A stretch of 64,000 bases of DNA from Phyto melanocephala (GCA_941918925.1 OW799234.1:110295884-110359883), one strand, 5' to 3'; counted from the first letter of the stretch, positions 11,676-24,303 are shown. Translations and numbers: made by a program. The notes: generated by a model from the letters alone, not told the origin.

Positions 11676-13330
11676 AAGTATCTAGGAGCACCATATTCGA
11701 CTATGCACAAAATTTATTACCTTGCTGTTAGCAGAAATTACTGTGGAATAATCTCTTTATATTTAAATCTGAATTACCTTTTTTTACAGTTCAATTGTTT
11801 TAAATTTAGTCTGAAGAAACGACAAGTTTAATTTGGTTGCCAGAGGAATCAAAATAATTATAAATGTTTTCTGTGGGCTACTACCCTTTTTTCCAACATT
11901 TTTGTCATTATAACAATAATCTGAATTTAATATCAAGAGTTGTATGAGGAGTGGGCGTTAATGTGCAATTCTTACCTTTATTTTCTTGTATTGTAATAAA
12001 ATTTACCAGAAAGTAATATATGCGTAAATTCATTATCATAAGTCTAATTTTGTCAGTTTTATCAACTATTGAGTTTCATTGAAAGTTGTATATGTGAGAA
12101 GTAGGAGTTAAAGTAGGCATGTCAAATTAATTTCTGCAAATTAACTTAAATTAGATATTTTAATATAGAGTCCTTTGCTCTTCCAAGATCTTTTTAAATA
12201 TAAATTATATAAATTGAATACCCTGTTCAGACAGATATTTTTAATTGTTTAAATTAAGTGTTGATTGAGCAATACTCAATGCATACTCAATTTATTTTAC
12301 TCCAATAGCATTTGATAGCTGTAAAAATACGAAGTGTTTATACCAAATCAAATGACGCCTTCTATTCAGTTTTTTTCCTGTTCATAAAATATATTTACAA
12401 TTATATTTTTATAAATATAAGTATATGAATTTGAATTTATTTAAACATTTTATTAAAATTTCCATCAACCATTTTCCATTTTCTTACTTTTTATTTTTTG
12501 TATATTTTTTGTTTGACATTAGAAATGCCACCTATAGAAGGTTTTTCTCACTGAACATACTTTTGAAGTGTTGTATTTCGAGTTTTGGACAATAAGTGAA
12601 ACAATAAAGTATATATTGCTCAATTTTTAAGTAATTTTTAGTATTGTAAATTGAGCTCAATAAAGGTCTTTAATTGCAAGAATATTATAAATTGACAATT
12701 AAGGCGCGTTTGTGAACATAGTACAAGGCAGCATGTTAAATGGGAAGTGGTTGTGTCACCTTAATTTTTTGGAAGTATAATTATATTGACCAGAAAGGTC
12801 AAGGTTTACGTGTATATTTCATTACCATAGATAGTTTTATAGGTTTTTAAATTTCATTAATAGTAAATTTTTTTTAAATTAAAGTTCTTTTTTCTTCCAC
12901 GATCCATTACAAAAAATACAATATGGGAGGTGGGCGTAAAAGAAGGCAACCTTAATTTTAAGTTTTTCGAATCTATTGACCAAAAAGCAATACTTTAAAA
13001 TTTCAGTATCATACATTGAATTAAATAATTAAAAAAAAAAAATTTAAATACACCGAATAAAACATGTAAAAATTTGCGTATATTTTGGTAATTCTTTCGT
13101 AGTGTATAATGGCTTTTTTTGTCTTACTAATCTGCCAATATATAATATTCCCTATGTATTAGAAATTTTCTGGCAAAATTGTATGCCCCTAATTTTTTCG
13201 GAGCTTTATCGTGTTTTCAACAGAAAGACAGACGGACGATCATGGATGGATCGTTTTAAAACGAAAATAAAATGGATATTTCGACATGTTAGAATTAGAA
13301 ACGAAATGATAAAATTTTTTTCGTGGTGCG
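11676..13330 (+). repeat. Old, diverged R2 repeat copy
   Basis: Follows the R2 copy at 13802 block by block: the start with GAGCACCATATTCG, the GGAATAATCTCTTTAT block, GGAGTGGGCGTTAATG, the GGGAGGTGGGCGTAAAAG block near 12923, then CAACAGAAAGACAGACGGAC near 13218 and ATGGATATTTCGACATG. The terminal stem-loop is decayed (ATTCGACTATGCACAAA). It is much more diverged than the copy just downstream and has no coding capacity. Confidence 0.7.
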
Positions 13331-13801
13331 TAACAAAAAAAACGCAAAATTGGACTGGTAGTTATGAACAAATGAAAAATCTGCGAAATCCATTCTCATA
13401 TATACGGAAAATTATATATCAAATTAATTTTCTTTGTATAAGGGATACCAAAACCACTTCTTAAAATCTTGTTCTTTATTAACGTTGTTCGGGAAATTAC
13501 AAATACAACAGAAATAAGGTCAGCGAAATCCATTTAGACATTCTAAAGTAATGCTTTTATAAATATGGGTTCATGTTATATGACTGTGCACCAGATATCG
13601 TCAAAGTAATTGGCAAACAAGGAAGTCTTTAATTATATAAATATTTATTTATTAGAGAAGAAATTTAGTTAATTTACGTTCATTTTGTAAGTGTCTTCTT
13701 AAATACACTTAAAATAGAAAAATGAACTTTTGATACTTTTTATTGCCTCTTTCATTACCAAATATTTCATTCGAAGCAAATAAATAAATAATTAAGAAAG
13801 G
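13331..13801. other. No gene recognised
   Basis: Short A+T-rich spacer between an old and a younger R2 copy. No feature is supported. Confidence 0.5.
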
Positions 13802-13946
13802 AACAAGTAAGAGCACTATATTCGGCTGTGCCGAATCTTTTATACCCACCACCAATTTTGTGTACATTTAAAGCACAATATTTATTATTTTGTTAATCGC
13901 TATAGAATAATCTCTTTATAATAAAATATGTATCACTTTCTTTGTA

Positions 13947-14522
13947 GAGGGTGGTCAAATTTTAAGGGCCCATGTTGAAGGTGAACCACACCTAAACTTC
14001 AACTTTTTTCTTGCATTTCATTTGACATTTCTCAATCTCAGACTAACTCAATTTGAACCGTGGAAAGATACGCAATCGAGAGACGCTTTTAAATATTAAA
14101 GATTTTTATAAAAATGGGCGTTCAAATCAAAATGCATTTTGTGCACTTCGTGATTATTTTGGTCAACAAAATCGTTCGAATTCGTCCACAATCGTGAGAA
14201 TTGTAAAAAATATTTAAATGTCTGCAAGGCAGGTCTGTATGAAATGTGAAAACATCTGTGAATGCCATCTTAGTTCGTTGAATGGGAAACATTGCATTTT
14301 TTCACGGTAACGTGGCAAAAGAGCAAGCAACCTCGACTCATCAACGTGCCCAACAATTGAGCATCAACAGTGTCATTGAAAATATGGACTATCGGATCGA
14401 GGTGTGCCGCCTAGGTTGGGGGGGCCATTTGGCCGATATTTTGTTCCATACATAATTGAAGCATACAAATATTATCATTATAAAAATAAATGATAATAAT
14501 TTCATAATAATTTTTTTCAAAA
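13947..14522 (+). mobile_element. Mariner-derived MITE, copy 1, with transposase scraps
   Basis: Begins after a TA with GAGGGTGGTCAAATTTTAAG. Near 14100-14180 the plus frame reads NGRSNQNAFCALRDYFG followed by the QQNRSNSSTIVRIV block, the N-terminal DNA-binding region of mariner-like transposases. Near 14390-14440 is IEVCRLGWGGHLADI, the extreme C-terminus; everything between is deleted. The right terminal repeat is lost, unlike copy 2. This is therefore the longer inside but end-damaged copy. Confidence 0.7.
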
Positions 14523-15022
14523 CTTTGGTATGCTAGAAAAATGTTTTCGTAAATTTAATCTTTCAATGAAAGTGGCCGTTAAAATACGCGTGTCAATAAA
14601 GTTTCTGCTAATAAACATAACTTAGATATTTCAATATAGTCCTTTAGTATTCCAAAATCTTTATTCATAGAGAATTTACATGAAAAGTTTTATCTACGAA
14701 ATAGTGCTAATTTATATTTGTTATCTTATGTTCTCTTGAAGTTATGCTCTATTAAAAATGGGAATTTAGGAAAATTTTGACATAAGTAAAAAAAAATTAT
14801 CTCTAAACATCATAAACAATTTATATTCATGTACTAATGGCTAACAAATTTTAAAATTATACAAAACTTATTTCGTTTGAAAATCTTTTAAAAGCAAAAT
14901 GTTATAGAAGTTTAAAAATCAAAATCTTACTAATAAATTTCCCGTTTTAGCAAAATGCTGAGAATGTATATTTTGAATCACCGTGTGATAATAATATAAA
15001 AATATGTATCACTTTCTTTGTA

Positions 15023-15368
15023 GAGGGTGGCTAAATTGTAAGGGCCAATTTTAGAAAGTCTGTGAATGCCTTCTTAGTTCATTGAATGGGAACCACTGCT
15101 GGTTTTTGCGATAGTGTGGCAAAAGAGCAGTCAACCTCTACTCATCATCATGCCCAACAATTGAGCATCAACATTGTCATTGAAAATTTGGACTATCAGA
15201 TAGAGGTGTGGCGCCAAGGATGGGGGGGGGCCATTTGGCCGATATTTTGTTAAATGCATAATTGAACCATACAAATATTATCATTATAAAAAGAAATGAT
15301 AATAATTTATTAAATAATTTGTGTTTTATTTAAAAACAACATCAGCCCTTAAAATTTAACCACCCTTT
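15023..15368 (+). mobile_element. Mariner-derived MITE, copy 2, with both ends
   Basis: Left end GAGGGTGGCTAAATTGTAAG, right end CTTAAAATTTAACCACCCTT, inverted repeats of about 22 bp, with TA on both sides. It keeps the C-terminal transposase scrap (SSLNGNHCW-like region, then GGPFGRY region) but lacks the N-terminal part of copy 1. The same host flanks as copy 1 show it arose by duplication of the surrounding R2, not by a new insertion. Confidence 0.7.
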
Positions 15369-16328
15369 ATAACTTCGATATGCTACTAAAATGCTTTTGT
15401 CAATGTAGTCTTTCAATGAAAGTGGGCGTTAAAGTAGGCGTGTCAATAAAGTTTCTGCTAGTAAATACAACTTAAATATTTCAATATAGTCCTTTATTTT
15501 CCCAAAAACTTTGTCAATAGAGAAATTACATAAATTTAAGATAAACCGTTATATGGGAGGTAGGCGTTAAAGTGGGCGTGTCAGCTAAACTTTTTGGCAC
15601 AACAATTACATTGATTAGAAGGATATACGTAGCAAATTTGATCATCATACCTCTAATTTTAACGGTTTTATGAGCTTTTAAATTTCATTAACGGTAGATA
15701 ACGTGAAAAGTGGGCGTTATAGTAGGCGTGTCAAAGTTATTTTTGCGAATGAGTACAACTTAGGTGTTTCAATATAGCCCTTTATTATTCCAAAATCATT
15801 ATTAATAGAGAAATTATATGAATTTTAGGTAAAACGTTATATGGGAGGTGGGCGTAAAAGGGGGCGTGGCACATTGATTTTCCGTTACGAAAAAGCGTCT
15901 CGCCAAAAACCAAAGTGTGCAAAATTTCAGAGTCGTACATTAAATTTTGTTGCTTTTATGACGTTTTTGTTTTTAAATATACCGAAAAATACACTGTGCG
16001 GTATAAATTTTCGTACATTTTGATCGATAACTCGTCTTCTAATACATAGATTTAGATGATTTTCGGGGTACAATATTGTTTTTACTCAGGAAATATATAT
16101 TCGAAGTTTCATGAGTCTACGTTAATGCATTTGGACACAATTCCGTTTTATTCGATGTTTGAAGGACACGGTTTTTTCGACCTACTCTTGCTTTTCGAGC
16201 TATAACTCTCTTCCTAATATTCCGATTTAGCCCATTTTCAATACCAAACAAACCTTGTCTATAAGAAAGATTCTGGCAAAATTTGAGCCCCCTAGCTTTT
16301 TCGGTGCGACCTCTATCGTGCTTTCAAC

Positions 16329-16386
16329 AGACGGACAGACGGACAGACGGACAGACGGACAGACGGACAGACGGACAGACGGACGG
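16329..16386 (+). repeat. GGACAGAC octamer array
   Basis: Seven perfect or near-perfect 8-bp units (ACAGACGG phase) inside R2. Shorter arrays occupy the same place in other R2 copies (13228, 36413) and in R1 (2228). The array therefore belongs to the element families and varies in length. Confidence 0.9.
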
Positions 16387-16528
16387 ACATAGCTAGATCG
16401 TCATCAAATCAAACCCTGATTCAGAATATATATACTTTATGGGGTCTAAAATGGATATTTCGATGTGTTACAAACGGAATGACAAAATGAATATACCCCC
16501 ACCATTTTTTTGGTGGCGGGTATAAAAA

Positions 16529-16742
16529 GTTTGGTTGTATTTTTCTAGGGTAAAGTGCATTATTTTCAATATCTTTTTTTAATTCAAAGACAGACTGTGG
16601 ATAAGTTGTGGTTAAACCCTTTTTGGTGTTTTTAAAAATTTTTTGTTTTATTTTCATCTCCAACAAGTACTACTTAAGGGTATGGTTACCACGAGTATAT
16701 ATTTATTTTTGGTTTAGTTTTATATATGTGAGTGTTCTATGG

Positions 16743-16782
<40 letters not shown>

Positions 16783-17477
16783 TTATACGAAATTTTTACA
16801 CAAACATTAAAGAACGTTTAAAATAAACCTCTTATATAGGGTGGTCTTTTTTACTTGTCACAATCTAGTGTTAAAGTATAATGTTTTTCACATAGAAACA
16901 AACAAAGCAATGCAAAAAAGAGAACATAAAAAAGGCCAAACTACCTTGTAGTTAGTTTGACACTGATGCTGACCACTTCAAAATGTATTTCCGTAATAGG
17001 GATTTTGCCACAAAATGAGTAAAACACAAAACTTAGCACAACACTAAGCACAACATTAATTATTTTAAGTGATTTACCAAACCAGTTAATAAGTCTTTAA
17101 ACCACAACTACATAAAACAATACTAAAAATAGGGATTATCCAAAGGACAACTAATACATGGAAACATAAAGTAAATGAAACTATAAAAATGACTTTAAGA
17201 AATGCATTTCATTATTGCAGTTATTCAAAAAAATTTTTAATGTTAATATATGTATATGTATACAAAAAGATTTACTTAGATACTTAACTACAACTTGGTA
17301 ATAACTCACTTTTGTGTGTTTAATTATGTGGCGTCGCATAATTGTGCTCTGATAGAGTTTCCTTACTATTCTGAATTAAAATAAACTCATTTATTTATAA
17401 CTGGAGGAGTATAAATTGCACCTGTAACTGGAGCAATGGTATAAGACTTTCAGAACCTGGGTTAACGTTTTCTAACT
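16529..17477. other. No gene recognised
   Basis: A+T-rich spacer containing an (AT)n microsatellite listed separately. No family or exon is recognised. Confidence 0.5.
16748..16778. repeat. (AT)n microsatellite
   Basis: About fifteen uninterrupted AT units. Confidence 0.95.
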
Positions 17478-18785
17478 GCACGCAAAGAAAAGATATGGTT
17501 ATGGTAACCATAAACGAAGAGCAACATACTATTGAATTGAATTGTATTATTGTTGTTAAAACATACAATTGTTACCAATTATCATTATTATGTTTAATTG
17601 AAGCATAATGTAATAACAATATATATAACTACAGTTGAAATGGACTATCTTTGCTTTTTTTACGGTAAACTATTTTTTGAGCTGCTAGTTGCATATAATG
17701 ATTTACTTACCTTTTTAATTGCAAATTTGTATAACAATATTTTTAAAAATTTTTTTTGGTTTAGTTTAAAGTTTCTCCAATTTATTACAACTTTTGTGTA
17801 TTTTTTTGACATCTCCAACTATTAAAGTAATACAAATTTATTCTGCAAGAATAAAAACGGTTAAATTAACTTATTTTTAAAGAAAATCATAGCTTGATTG
17901 CTTTGTAATCATTTTGTTGTAGTACCTATTATTTAATGGTAATTTTTATACCCTTCATTTGTGGTGCACAAGGTTATATATAGCTTTGTCATTCCGTTTG
18001 TAATTTCTACAATTTTCATTTCCGACCCCATAAAGTATATATTTTCTGAAAGCTTATGAATAGGCGAGTCGATAAAGCCCTGACCGTCTATCCGTCTGTC
18101 CGTGTGTTGGTTGAAATCAACTTTTAGAAGCAACTGTATGTTCCTCAGATCTGTATTTGGTATCAATCTCTTGGAAATATCCAGGAATGAGTCGCTATTG
18201 AAATTCAGCACAATCGCCCCATAACTTTCTGAGATATGAGCAAAAAACCACGACCACCTCGTTTTTTTCACAATTACAACAACAACCTACATACATACTG
18301 GTTAAAGTAAACGTGGCATCGAATTCCAGCTGAGCCAAAAAAAATTTTATTTTATTGAATATATTATTTATATTTTATTATGTTTTTTTATATTTTTTTT
18401 AATTTTTTTCTTTTAAATTTTTTAAAATTTTTTTTTGAATTTTTATTGTAATTCTTTTATTATTTTTAATATAATTTTTTTGTGTTTTTTTTTTAATGTT
18501 TTTTACATGTATTATTTTAAATTTTTTATGAGATTAATGGTGATACAAACAATTGTTATTGCATGACTACACGTTGTGAAGGGTATATGAGATTCGGCAC
18601 GGCCGAATTTGTTTTAATTTTAAATGCTTTTGAATATAATGTTATTTTTGTCGAATTACTGTATGACTCATTTAAAACTGAAGCAAATTGTTTTTCCTGA
18701 ATTATAATTATAAGTTTCTAAGTTTTGTTGTGTAGAAATATCAATAAATAAATAAATAAAATAAAAATAAATAAAATACCTATTT
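17478..18785 (+). mobile_element. R3 repeat copy interrupted by R1
   Basis: Starts CACGCAAAGAAAAGATATGG, with TGGTAACCAT and CGAAGAGCAACA. The same start occurs at 20363 and, inverted, at 61938. Internal landmarks shared with those copies are TTGACATCTC..ACT, TTATTC.GCAAGAA and GATTGCTTTGTA. The R3 sequence stops near 17944 and resumes near 18611 with AATTTTAAATGCTTTTGAAT, as in the uninterrupted run near 20702. The intervening 666 bp is an R1 unit, so R1 landed here after R3. The right end of R3 is not clear. No coding capacity. Confidence 0.6.
17945..18610 (+). mobile_element. R1 repeat unit, best single copy
   Basis: Starts TTATACCCTTCATTTGTGGT and ends at the inverted hairpin terminus (stem-loop 18593-18607), though the last bases (TATAGCACT...CTTGTT) are missing. 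Order inside: CGACCCCATAAAG, CCGTCTGTCCG, CAATCGCCCCATAACTTTC, CCACGACCACCTCG, GTGGCATCGAATTCCAGCTG, AT-rich tract, GGTGATACAAACAATTG. It has no reading frame of its own and serves here as the reference for R1. Confidence 0.75.
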
Positions 18786-18845
18786 ACAACATGGTGAAGG
18801 GTATTATATATTTGGCTTGGCCAAATATATTATTTTTACTTGTGT
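18786..18845 (-). repeat. Hairpin terminus of a further repeat family
   Basis: GTGAAGGGTATTATATATTT followed by GGC-TTG-GCC and its complement, then TTTTTACTTGT. This has the layout of the R1 terminus read inward (TGAAGGGTATA, stem-loop, ...ACTTGTT) with a different stem sequence and an 11-bp stem at 18806-18830. The body of the element was not identified. Confidence 0.55.
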
Positions 18846-20362
18846 TTTAAATTATTGCTATTATTATTATTATTACTTTTAAGATGAAGTAAGATCTGGC
18901 TGTTATTTCAAAAAAAATAATAGTAGTTTAACAAAAATTTTTTTTAAACAAACATAACGTGGTTTTAGTAACTGTTTTTTGAGCACTGCATTTTTCTGAA
19001 ATAATTGATAACATATTTGCATTAATATTGCTTAATTCTTAAGCCACCATATTAAACCTACTACTTCAGTGTATAGGCAAATAATTTTAATATTTTATTT
19101 ATAAATTGACTATAAAAATAAACCGCTGATTGTTTTTGTTAAAATTTCTGGTTTATTGGAAAGGTTGAACTTTATAATATAAAAATAGAACACAATATTG
19201 TTCAAATGTCAACCACAACTGGCTCGGCAGTACCCTATCCGGTTAATATTGATTGATGTTTTAGCACATTCTCAGCCACAGAAGCAGTGTTTTGTATTTA
19301 AAGCACCATATAAAAACGTACACGGGTTACTTTTTTTTAATAGCAATCCTTGTTTGTAAATTCGTTTCACAAATTGACGCACAAACTAAACTGAAAGCCA
19401 ATCTCTTTTCAAAAACTTTTCCTCGTAAATTTTTTACAGTTTGAGTTAAATACTGAATATGTACTTTGAAAGTAAGTTTTTAATATTTTGCAATTTTGTA
19501 TAGTGTATAGGGTCACATTCTGCAAGTAGCAAACATAAGCCTGAAAACAAATCAAAAATAAATGATATTCTATCTTTTAAAGTCAAAGTAATCGATAGTT
19601 CAAATTAAAGATTTAAATTTCTTTAATATTTAAGAATATTGAAAATTAATAGGCTACAGTTTAAGCATCTGGTAAAATCTAAATGATCGTTGTGGTAATG
19701 TTTTTGTATAGAGAACAATAATAGAAAGTCAATGAGACTTTAAAAACAAAAATTTTGATGTTTAATAAAATACAAATCAATTCCGATGTGAAAATTTTAA
19801 AATCGAAAATATAAAGTGGCATATTCAATTATTTAACCAAAAAGTTGGAGGCACTTTTAAGTACACACGTTTAAAAATAAATCTAAAACTGTTTTTAATC
19901 CTCCAATTTTTTTTTCTTTTTAAAAGTTATAAGTCTTATATGTGAGTCTCTTAAGTAACTTTTCTTTACACCGATGTACTTAGAACTAATGCTACCAACA
20001 ATGCGTGATAGTGTTTTTAAAATAAATATTTATTTTTCGATAGGAGTGTTAAAATCTGAATTGACTGCTAAAACATTTTATTTACTTTTTTAAGGTTAAA
20101 AAAAAAAATTTAAAGACAAACAGATATATATTTTCAGCAAAAACCTTATCCAAACTTGCCCTATTTATTTGCAGTTCGTTAAGAATTTAGCTTAAAGTAA
20201 AAATAATTTTTTCTTCTATTTAATTCCCTGGGTACTTAAGGTATTTAAAAATTAAAAAAAAAACAAGAGATAAAATCTTTAATTTTCAACTAAATAAGTT
20301 GAAACATCGGTCGGAGTTTTTATTTCATACAATTACAAATACATTTAATATTAAAGGTACCT
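18846..20362. other. No gene recognised
   Basis: 1.5 kb of A+T-rich DNA. A segment near 19205-19250 is less A+T-rich but gives only a 16-residue frame. Nothing is assigned. Confidence 0.5.
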
Positions 20363-20804
20363 ACACGCAAAGAAAACACATGGTTGTGGTAATCATAATC
20401 GAAGAGCAACAATCTTTGCAATCTTTGCTAGTTAAATACATACAGTAAAATATGTACATACTATTTTAATTGCAATTTTTATACCAATATTTTTTTTAAT
20501 TTTCTGATATATTTTTAAGTTTCTCCAATTTTTACAAAAAATTTGTGTATTTTTTTGACATCTCAAGCTTTTAAAATAATAAAAATTTATTCAGCAAGAA
20601 GAAGAACAATTGAAATCAAATTATTATTAAAAAAATTATAAATTGATTGCTTTGTATTCATACTGTTGTTTTACATATAATTTTATGATTAATTGTAGTT
20701 CTAAATGCTTTTGAATATAATTTTATTTTTGTCGCATTAATTTTTTTTAAATCATACTAATTTTAAACGACAACGGTATTGAAATTTAAAAATAAAATGA
20801 TACA
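20363..20804 (+). mobile_element. R3 repeat, left half, split by the Gypsy element
   Basis: Begins ACACGCAAAGAAAACACATG with TGGTAATCAT and CGAAGAGCAACA, as in the R3 copies at 17478 and 61938 (inverted). It runs up to the TACA target site at 20801-20804, where the LTR element enters. The remainder is at 25462-25614. Confidence 0.7.
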
Positions 20805-21068
20805 TTTGGTGATCATTTTATTTACCCAATAACAATAAAGAACTTACGTGTAAATAATTTATAATACTTTATTTTATTAATCTGATTTAATTTAGGATAA
20901 AAAAGGTTCAAGAAAATTTATGATGTTGATTGCATCGCTGCCGACAGGAAAAGAGATCGAGTAGATTCTTTCTTTTATGCAAGTGCATACAGCATGTGCC
21001 TTTTATATTTGAATACCGATTACTGTCGCTATTCGGTAATTCGTATTTGGTAGTTGCAGGGTGCCACA
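20805..21068 (-). repeat. 3' LTR of the Gypsy element
   Basis: 264 bp, starting in element orientation with TGTGGCACCCTGCAACTACC. It is identical to the 5' LTR except at three sites near its outer end (GGTGATC here against GGGGATT, and CCCAATAAC against CCCGATAAC). It lies just after the polypurine tract. Confidence 0.95.
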
Positions 21069-21079
21069 TCACTCCCCTT
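21069..21079 (-). promoter_or_regulatory. Polypurine tract
   Basis: AAGGGGAGTGA on the minus strand, immediately before the TGTGGCACCC start of the 3' LTR. This is the expected primer site for plus-strand DNA synthesis. It lies 11 bp after the pol stop, leaving no room for an env gene. Confidence 0.85.
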
Positions 21080-21090
21080 GCTAGAAAAGA

Positions 21091-24000
21091 CTATCGAAAT
21101 CTAACCGGGAGCTTAATACATCGTCCACTTTTTGTTGCTTTTGTGGCAGGCTGAGTTGAAACTGTGGTTGATGTATCAGCCGTGTATGTGGCACAGCTGG
21201 GACCACCTGAAATCGGCGTGTCTGGAGTTGAATAACTACCGGAAGCCTCTTCTGGAATGTGTGGAGTGCTTGGTACGAGATCATGTGGCGAATTAAAAAT
21301 TGTTGCTTGTTCAGATGAGCTTAAAGATTCTGACGCTGGGAGAAAACATGGCTTTAAACGGTTTATACTAATATTTGTTCTACGACCCCGCACAAGTATT
21401 GTGAAAAACTTAGGAAAACGCTTTATAACAATATACGGGCCATCGTAGGGATGAGTCAGCGAAGGACGGATCGAGTCGTTTCGAACGAAAACGTGCGATG
21501 TTGACTGAAGGTCCTTAGAAATAAAGGTTGCCTTCTTCGAGTGGTGCGATGTTTGTGTAGGTTGAAGATTTTTCATTGAATCTCGAAATTCTGCTACAAA
21601 GTTGCTACTGGTTGTTGTAGGATTGTTTTTAAAGAAAAATTCTCCTGGGATACTTAAAGTGGTACCATATACCAGCTCTGCAGGTGATGTGTTTATATCC
21701 GATTTAAATACTACACGTAGGCCAAGTAGAATTGTTGGTAGGTGATAAACCCACCTTGATGAATCGTGACATAAGATGGCGGACTTAAATGTTCTGTGTC
21801 ACCTCTCTATTAGGCCATTCGCTTGGGGGTGGTACGATGTGGTTCGTAAGTGCGTAGCTCCAATCGCTTGCATTAATTCGGCGAAAACTGATGATTCAAA
21901 TTGCCTGCCTCTGTCGGATGTGACTCGATGCGGGACTCCAAATCTAGAAATCCAGTGAGTAACTAGCGCTCTTGCCACCATTTCAGCAGACATGTCGGGC
22001 ATCGGTACGGCTTCAGGCCATCGAGTAAACCTGTCGATTATCGTTAGACAATATCGCTGACCTTCACATAGTGGAAAAGGTCCAACGATATCGATATTTA
22101 TATGCGAAAAACGTTCGGAAGGTGGTTCGTACATGTCAGGTTTCGAAATGTTGTGACGGTGCGTTTTTGAACGCTGACACGGTAGACATGACCTGACAAA
22201 ATTGGCGATTTCTTTTTTCATGCCATCCCAGACAAATCTTGAAGTCACTAATAAAGTTGTAGCACGAACTCCAGGATGTGCTAAGTTGTGTAACGAGTTA
22301 AGTATTTGCCTTCGAAAATCTTTTGGGACGTAAGGCCTTACACGTGAAGTGGATGTATCACACACAATTTGTTCGTCACATCCTAAAATATTCAAATCCT
22401 TTAACATTAGTGAATTATTTGACGTACCTTGATTTTTTAACAAATTTTGCAGCTCGTTGTCACTTTTTTGTGCTGTTGCTAAATCTTTAAAATTTATAAT
22501 TCGTTGAACAGAGTCGCCATGTAAAGTTTGTATCCTAGATAGGGCATCAGCTGTTGCATTCTCTCTCCCAGGTGTATGACGTATGTCAGTTGTAAACTGA
22601 CTGATAAAATCAAGTTGCCTTAACCTGCGTGGTGATGCTTTTTCCATCTTTTGTTTGTAGGCAAATATCAATTGGCGATGATCGGTCACTATATAACAAG
22701 GGCGTCCTTCTATTGCGTACCGAAAATGGCAAACAGCCTGGTAGATGGCGGCTAATTCGCGGTCGTACGTTGAATAATTCTGCTGTGTCGCTGTTAGCTT
22801 CTTTGAATAGAAAGCTAATGGTTGAATGTTTCCATCAACTTTTTGATGCAGCGCTGCTCCCACGGCTGTGTCTGATGCGTCGACGTAAACGGCTAATTCT
22901 GCACCGGGGACGGGGTGAGCCAGTAACGTGGCGTTGCACAACTCGGTTTTACAACGCTCAAACGCATTTTCGGTGTCGGAAGTCCATACTAATGGTGTGG
23001 TGTCGTTCTTTTTGTTACCTAAAATCATGCCTTGCAAAACTCCCTGGTAAGTGATGGTGTGGGGCAAAAACTTTCTGTAAAAGTTCATCATACCGATGAA
23101 TCTTTTAAGTTCTTGTGCGTTGAGCGGTTTTCGGTACTCTTTAATCACTGCGACCTTTTCGGGCGATGGTCGAATGCCTTCGGGTGTGACGAGGTGACCA
23201 CGAAAAGTAATCTCGGACTTTCCGAATTCGCATTTTTTTAAATTAATGGCAAGTCGATTTTCACGCAGGCGCTGAAATACCAAACGAAGGTCATGACGAT
23301 GCTGCTCTAAGGTGGCAGAGGAAACAAAAATGTCGTCAATGTACGGAAACACACAGTCGACACCTCTGAACACCTCGTTGATAAGTCGCTGGAAAGTTTG
23401 CGCAGCATTTCGTAGGCCAAAAGTCATACAATTGAATTCATACAACCCAAAAGGAGTACTTATTGCCGTTTTTGGTACATCGTCGGCATGAATCGGAATT
23501 TGATGATACGCTTTCTGGAGATCGATTTTCGAAAACACCTTTTTACTTTTTAAATTATTCGTAAAGTCTGTCAAATACGGCAGGGGGTACCGGTCTGGCA
23601 CCGTTTGCGCGTTCAGGGCGCGGTAGTCCCCACAAGGTCTCCATGTCCCATCGTTTTTTTTAACCATATGCAATGGGCTGCTCCAGTTGCTTTTAGACGG
23701 TTGGCATATTCCAGCTTCAGCGAGAAAATTAAACTCTTTTTTTGCTGCTTCGAGTTTTTCAGCTGGCAATCGACGAGGACGGCAAAATGTGGGCTGCCCA
23801 GTCGTTTCAATTCGGTGAGAAATTGTTGACCTCGATTTGTAACCGTAAGGCGAGAGTACCGTGATGTCGTTGAATTCTTGTAAAAGATCTGCAAACGGGT
23901 TGTACGTACTAAACGTTTTTACACAAGCGATTTCTGAAGTCGACGGTAGCTGTAGCTTAGAATCGTGACCGGTAATAAAATCGTGATATTTTATGAAGTC

Positions 24001-24303
24001 TGACCCTATTATTGGCGTCGTCACATCAGCAATGATAAATGACCAATAAAAATTCCGTTTCAAACCTAGGTCTAACCGTAGGCGCGTTTCTCCTATAACC
24101 TTAATTGGCGAACCGTTCGCAGCATATAACTTTACGGGTGTCGGGCAGATGTCTGAAGTGTTGGCAGAAAGAGGAATCACTGAGACGTCGGCACCACTAT
24201 CAACCAAAAAATTCTTTTGGGTGCATCTGTCGGTCACTTGGAGGCGAAAAATATGGCACTTAGTGGGGGATTTTTCGCTAGAATCCTCCACCGGCCAAAG
24301 AAG
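21091..24303 (-). CDS. pol: Gypsy-class pol: protease, reverse transcriptase, RNase H, integrase
   Basis: About 1070 codons in the same frame as gag, opening directly after the gag TGA. The protease has VDSGADVSVIP near residue 35. The reverse transcriptase carries DLQKAYHQIPI and the active-site YIDD (FPYIDDIFVSS). RNase H shows VYVDASD, YDRELAA and VTDHRQL. Integrase has an HHCC zinc site (HNLAHPG...CLPCQ) and the D-D35-E core (NIDIVGPF, TSDRGRQF, HPQANGLIE). A TGA at 21799-21801 falls right after LIER, where the family has Trp, so the integrase C-terminal part (about 235 codons, to 21091) is cut off unless read through. The C-terminal tail is rich in Ser, Thr and Pro. There is no ATG near the start, so it needs readthrough of the gag stop or an original gag-pol fusion. 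Confidence 0.92.
21799..21801 (-). other. In-frame TGA within integrase
   Basis: Codon after the catalytic Glu block LIER. The frame continues open to 21091 with recognisable integrase C-terminal sequence. A single G-to-A change of a Trp codon explains it. Confidence 0.85.

Larger units (their letters stand above)
13802..16528 (+). mobile_element. R2 repeat, longest copy, with internal duplication
   Basis: Starts AACAAGTAAGAGCACTATAT with the stem-loop TTCGGC-TGT-GCCGAA (13821-13835) and TATACCCACCACC. It ends ACCATTTTTTTGGTGGCGGG TATAAAA, an inverted match to the start. In between are several related blocks containing GTGGGCGTTAAAGTAGGCGTG, and a GACGGACA array. About 900 bp is present twice (from about 13850 and from about 14950), each time with a mariner MITE at the same site. 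The copy at 49922 lacks both the duplication and the MITE. No transposase frame is present. Confidence 0.75.

Noticed and set aside
13821..13835. Helitron 3' hairpin
   Set aside because: The hairpin occurs at the AACAAGTA end with no CTRR terminus, and R1 and R2 show inverted end matches, unlike Helitrons.
16608..16826. 72-codon frame with an (IY)n run
   Set aside because: The run is the translated (AT)n microsatellite.
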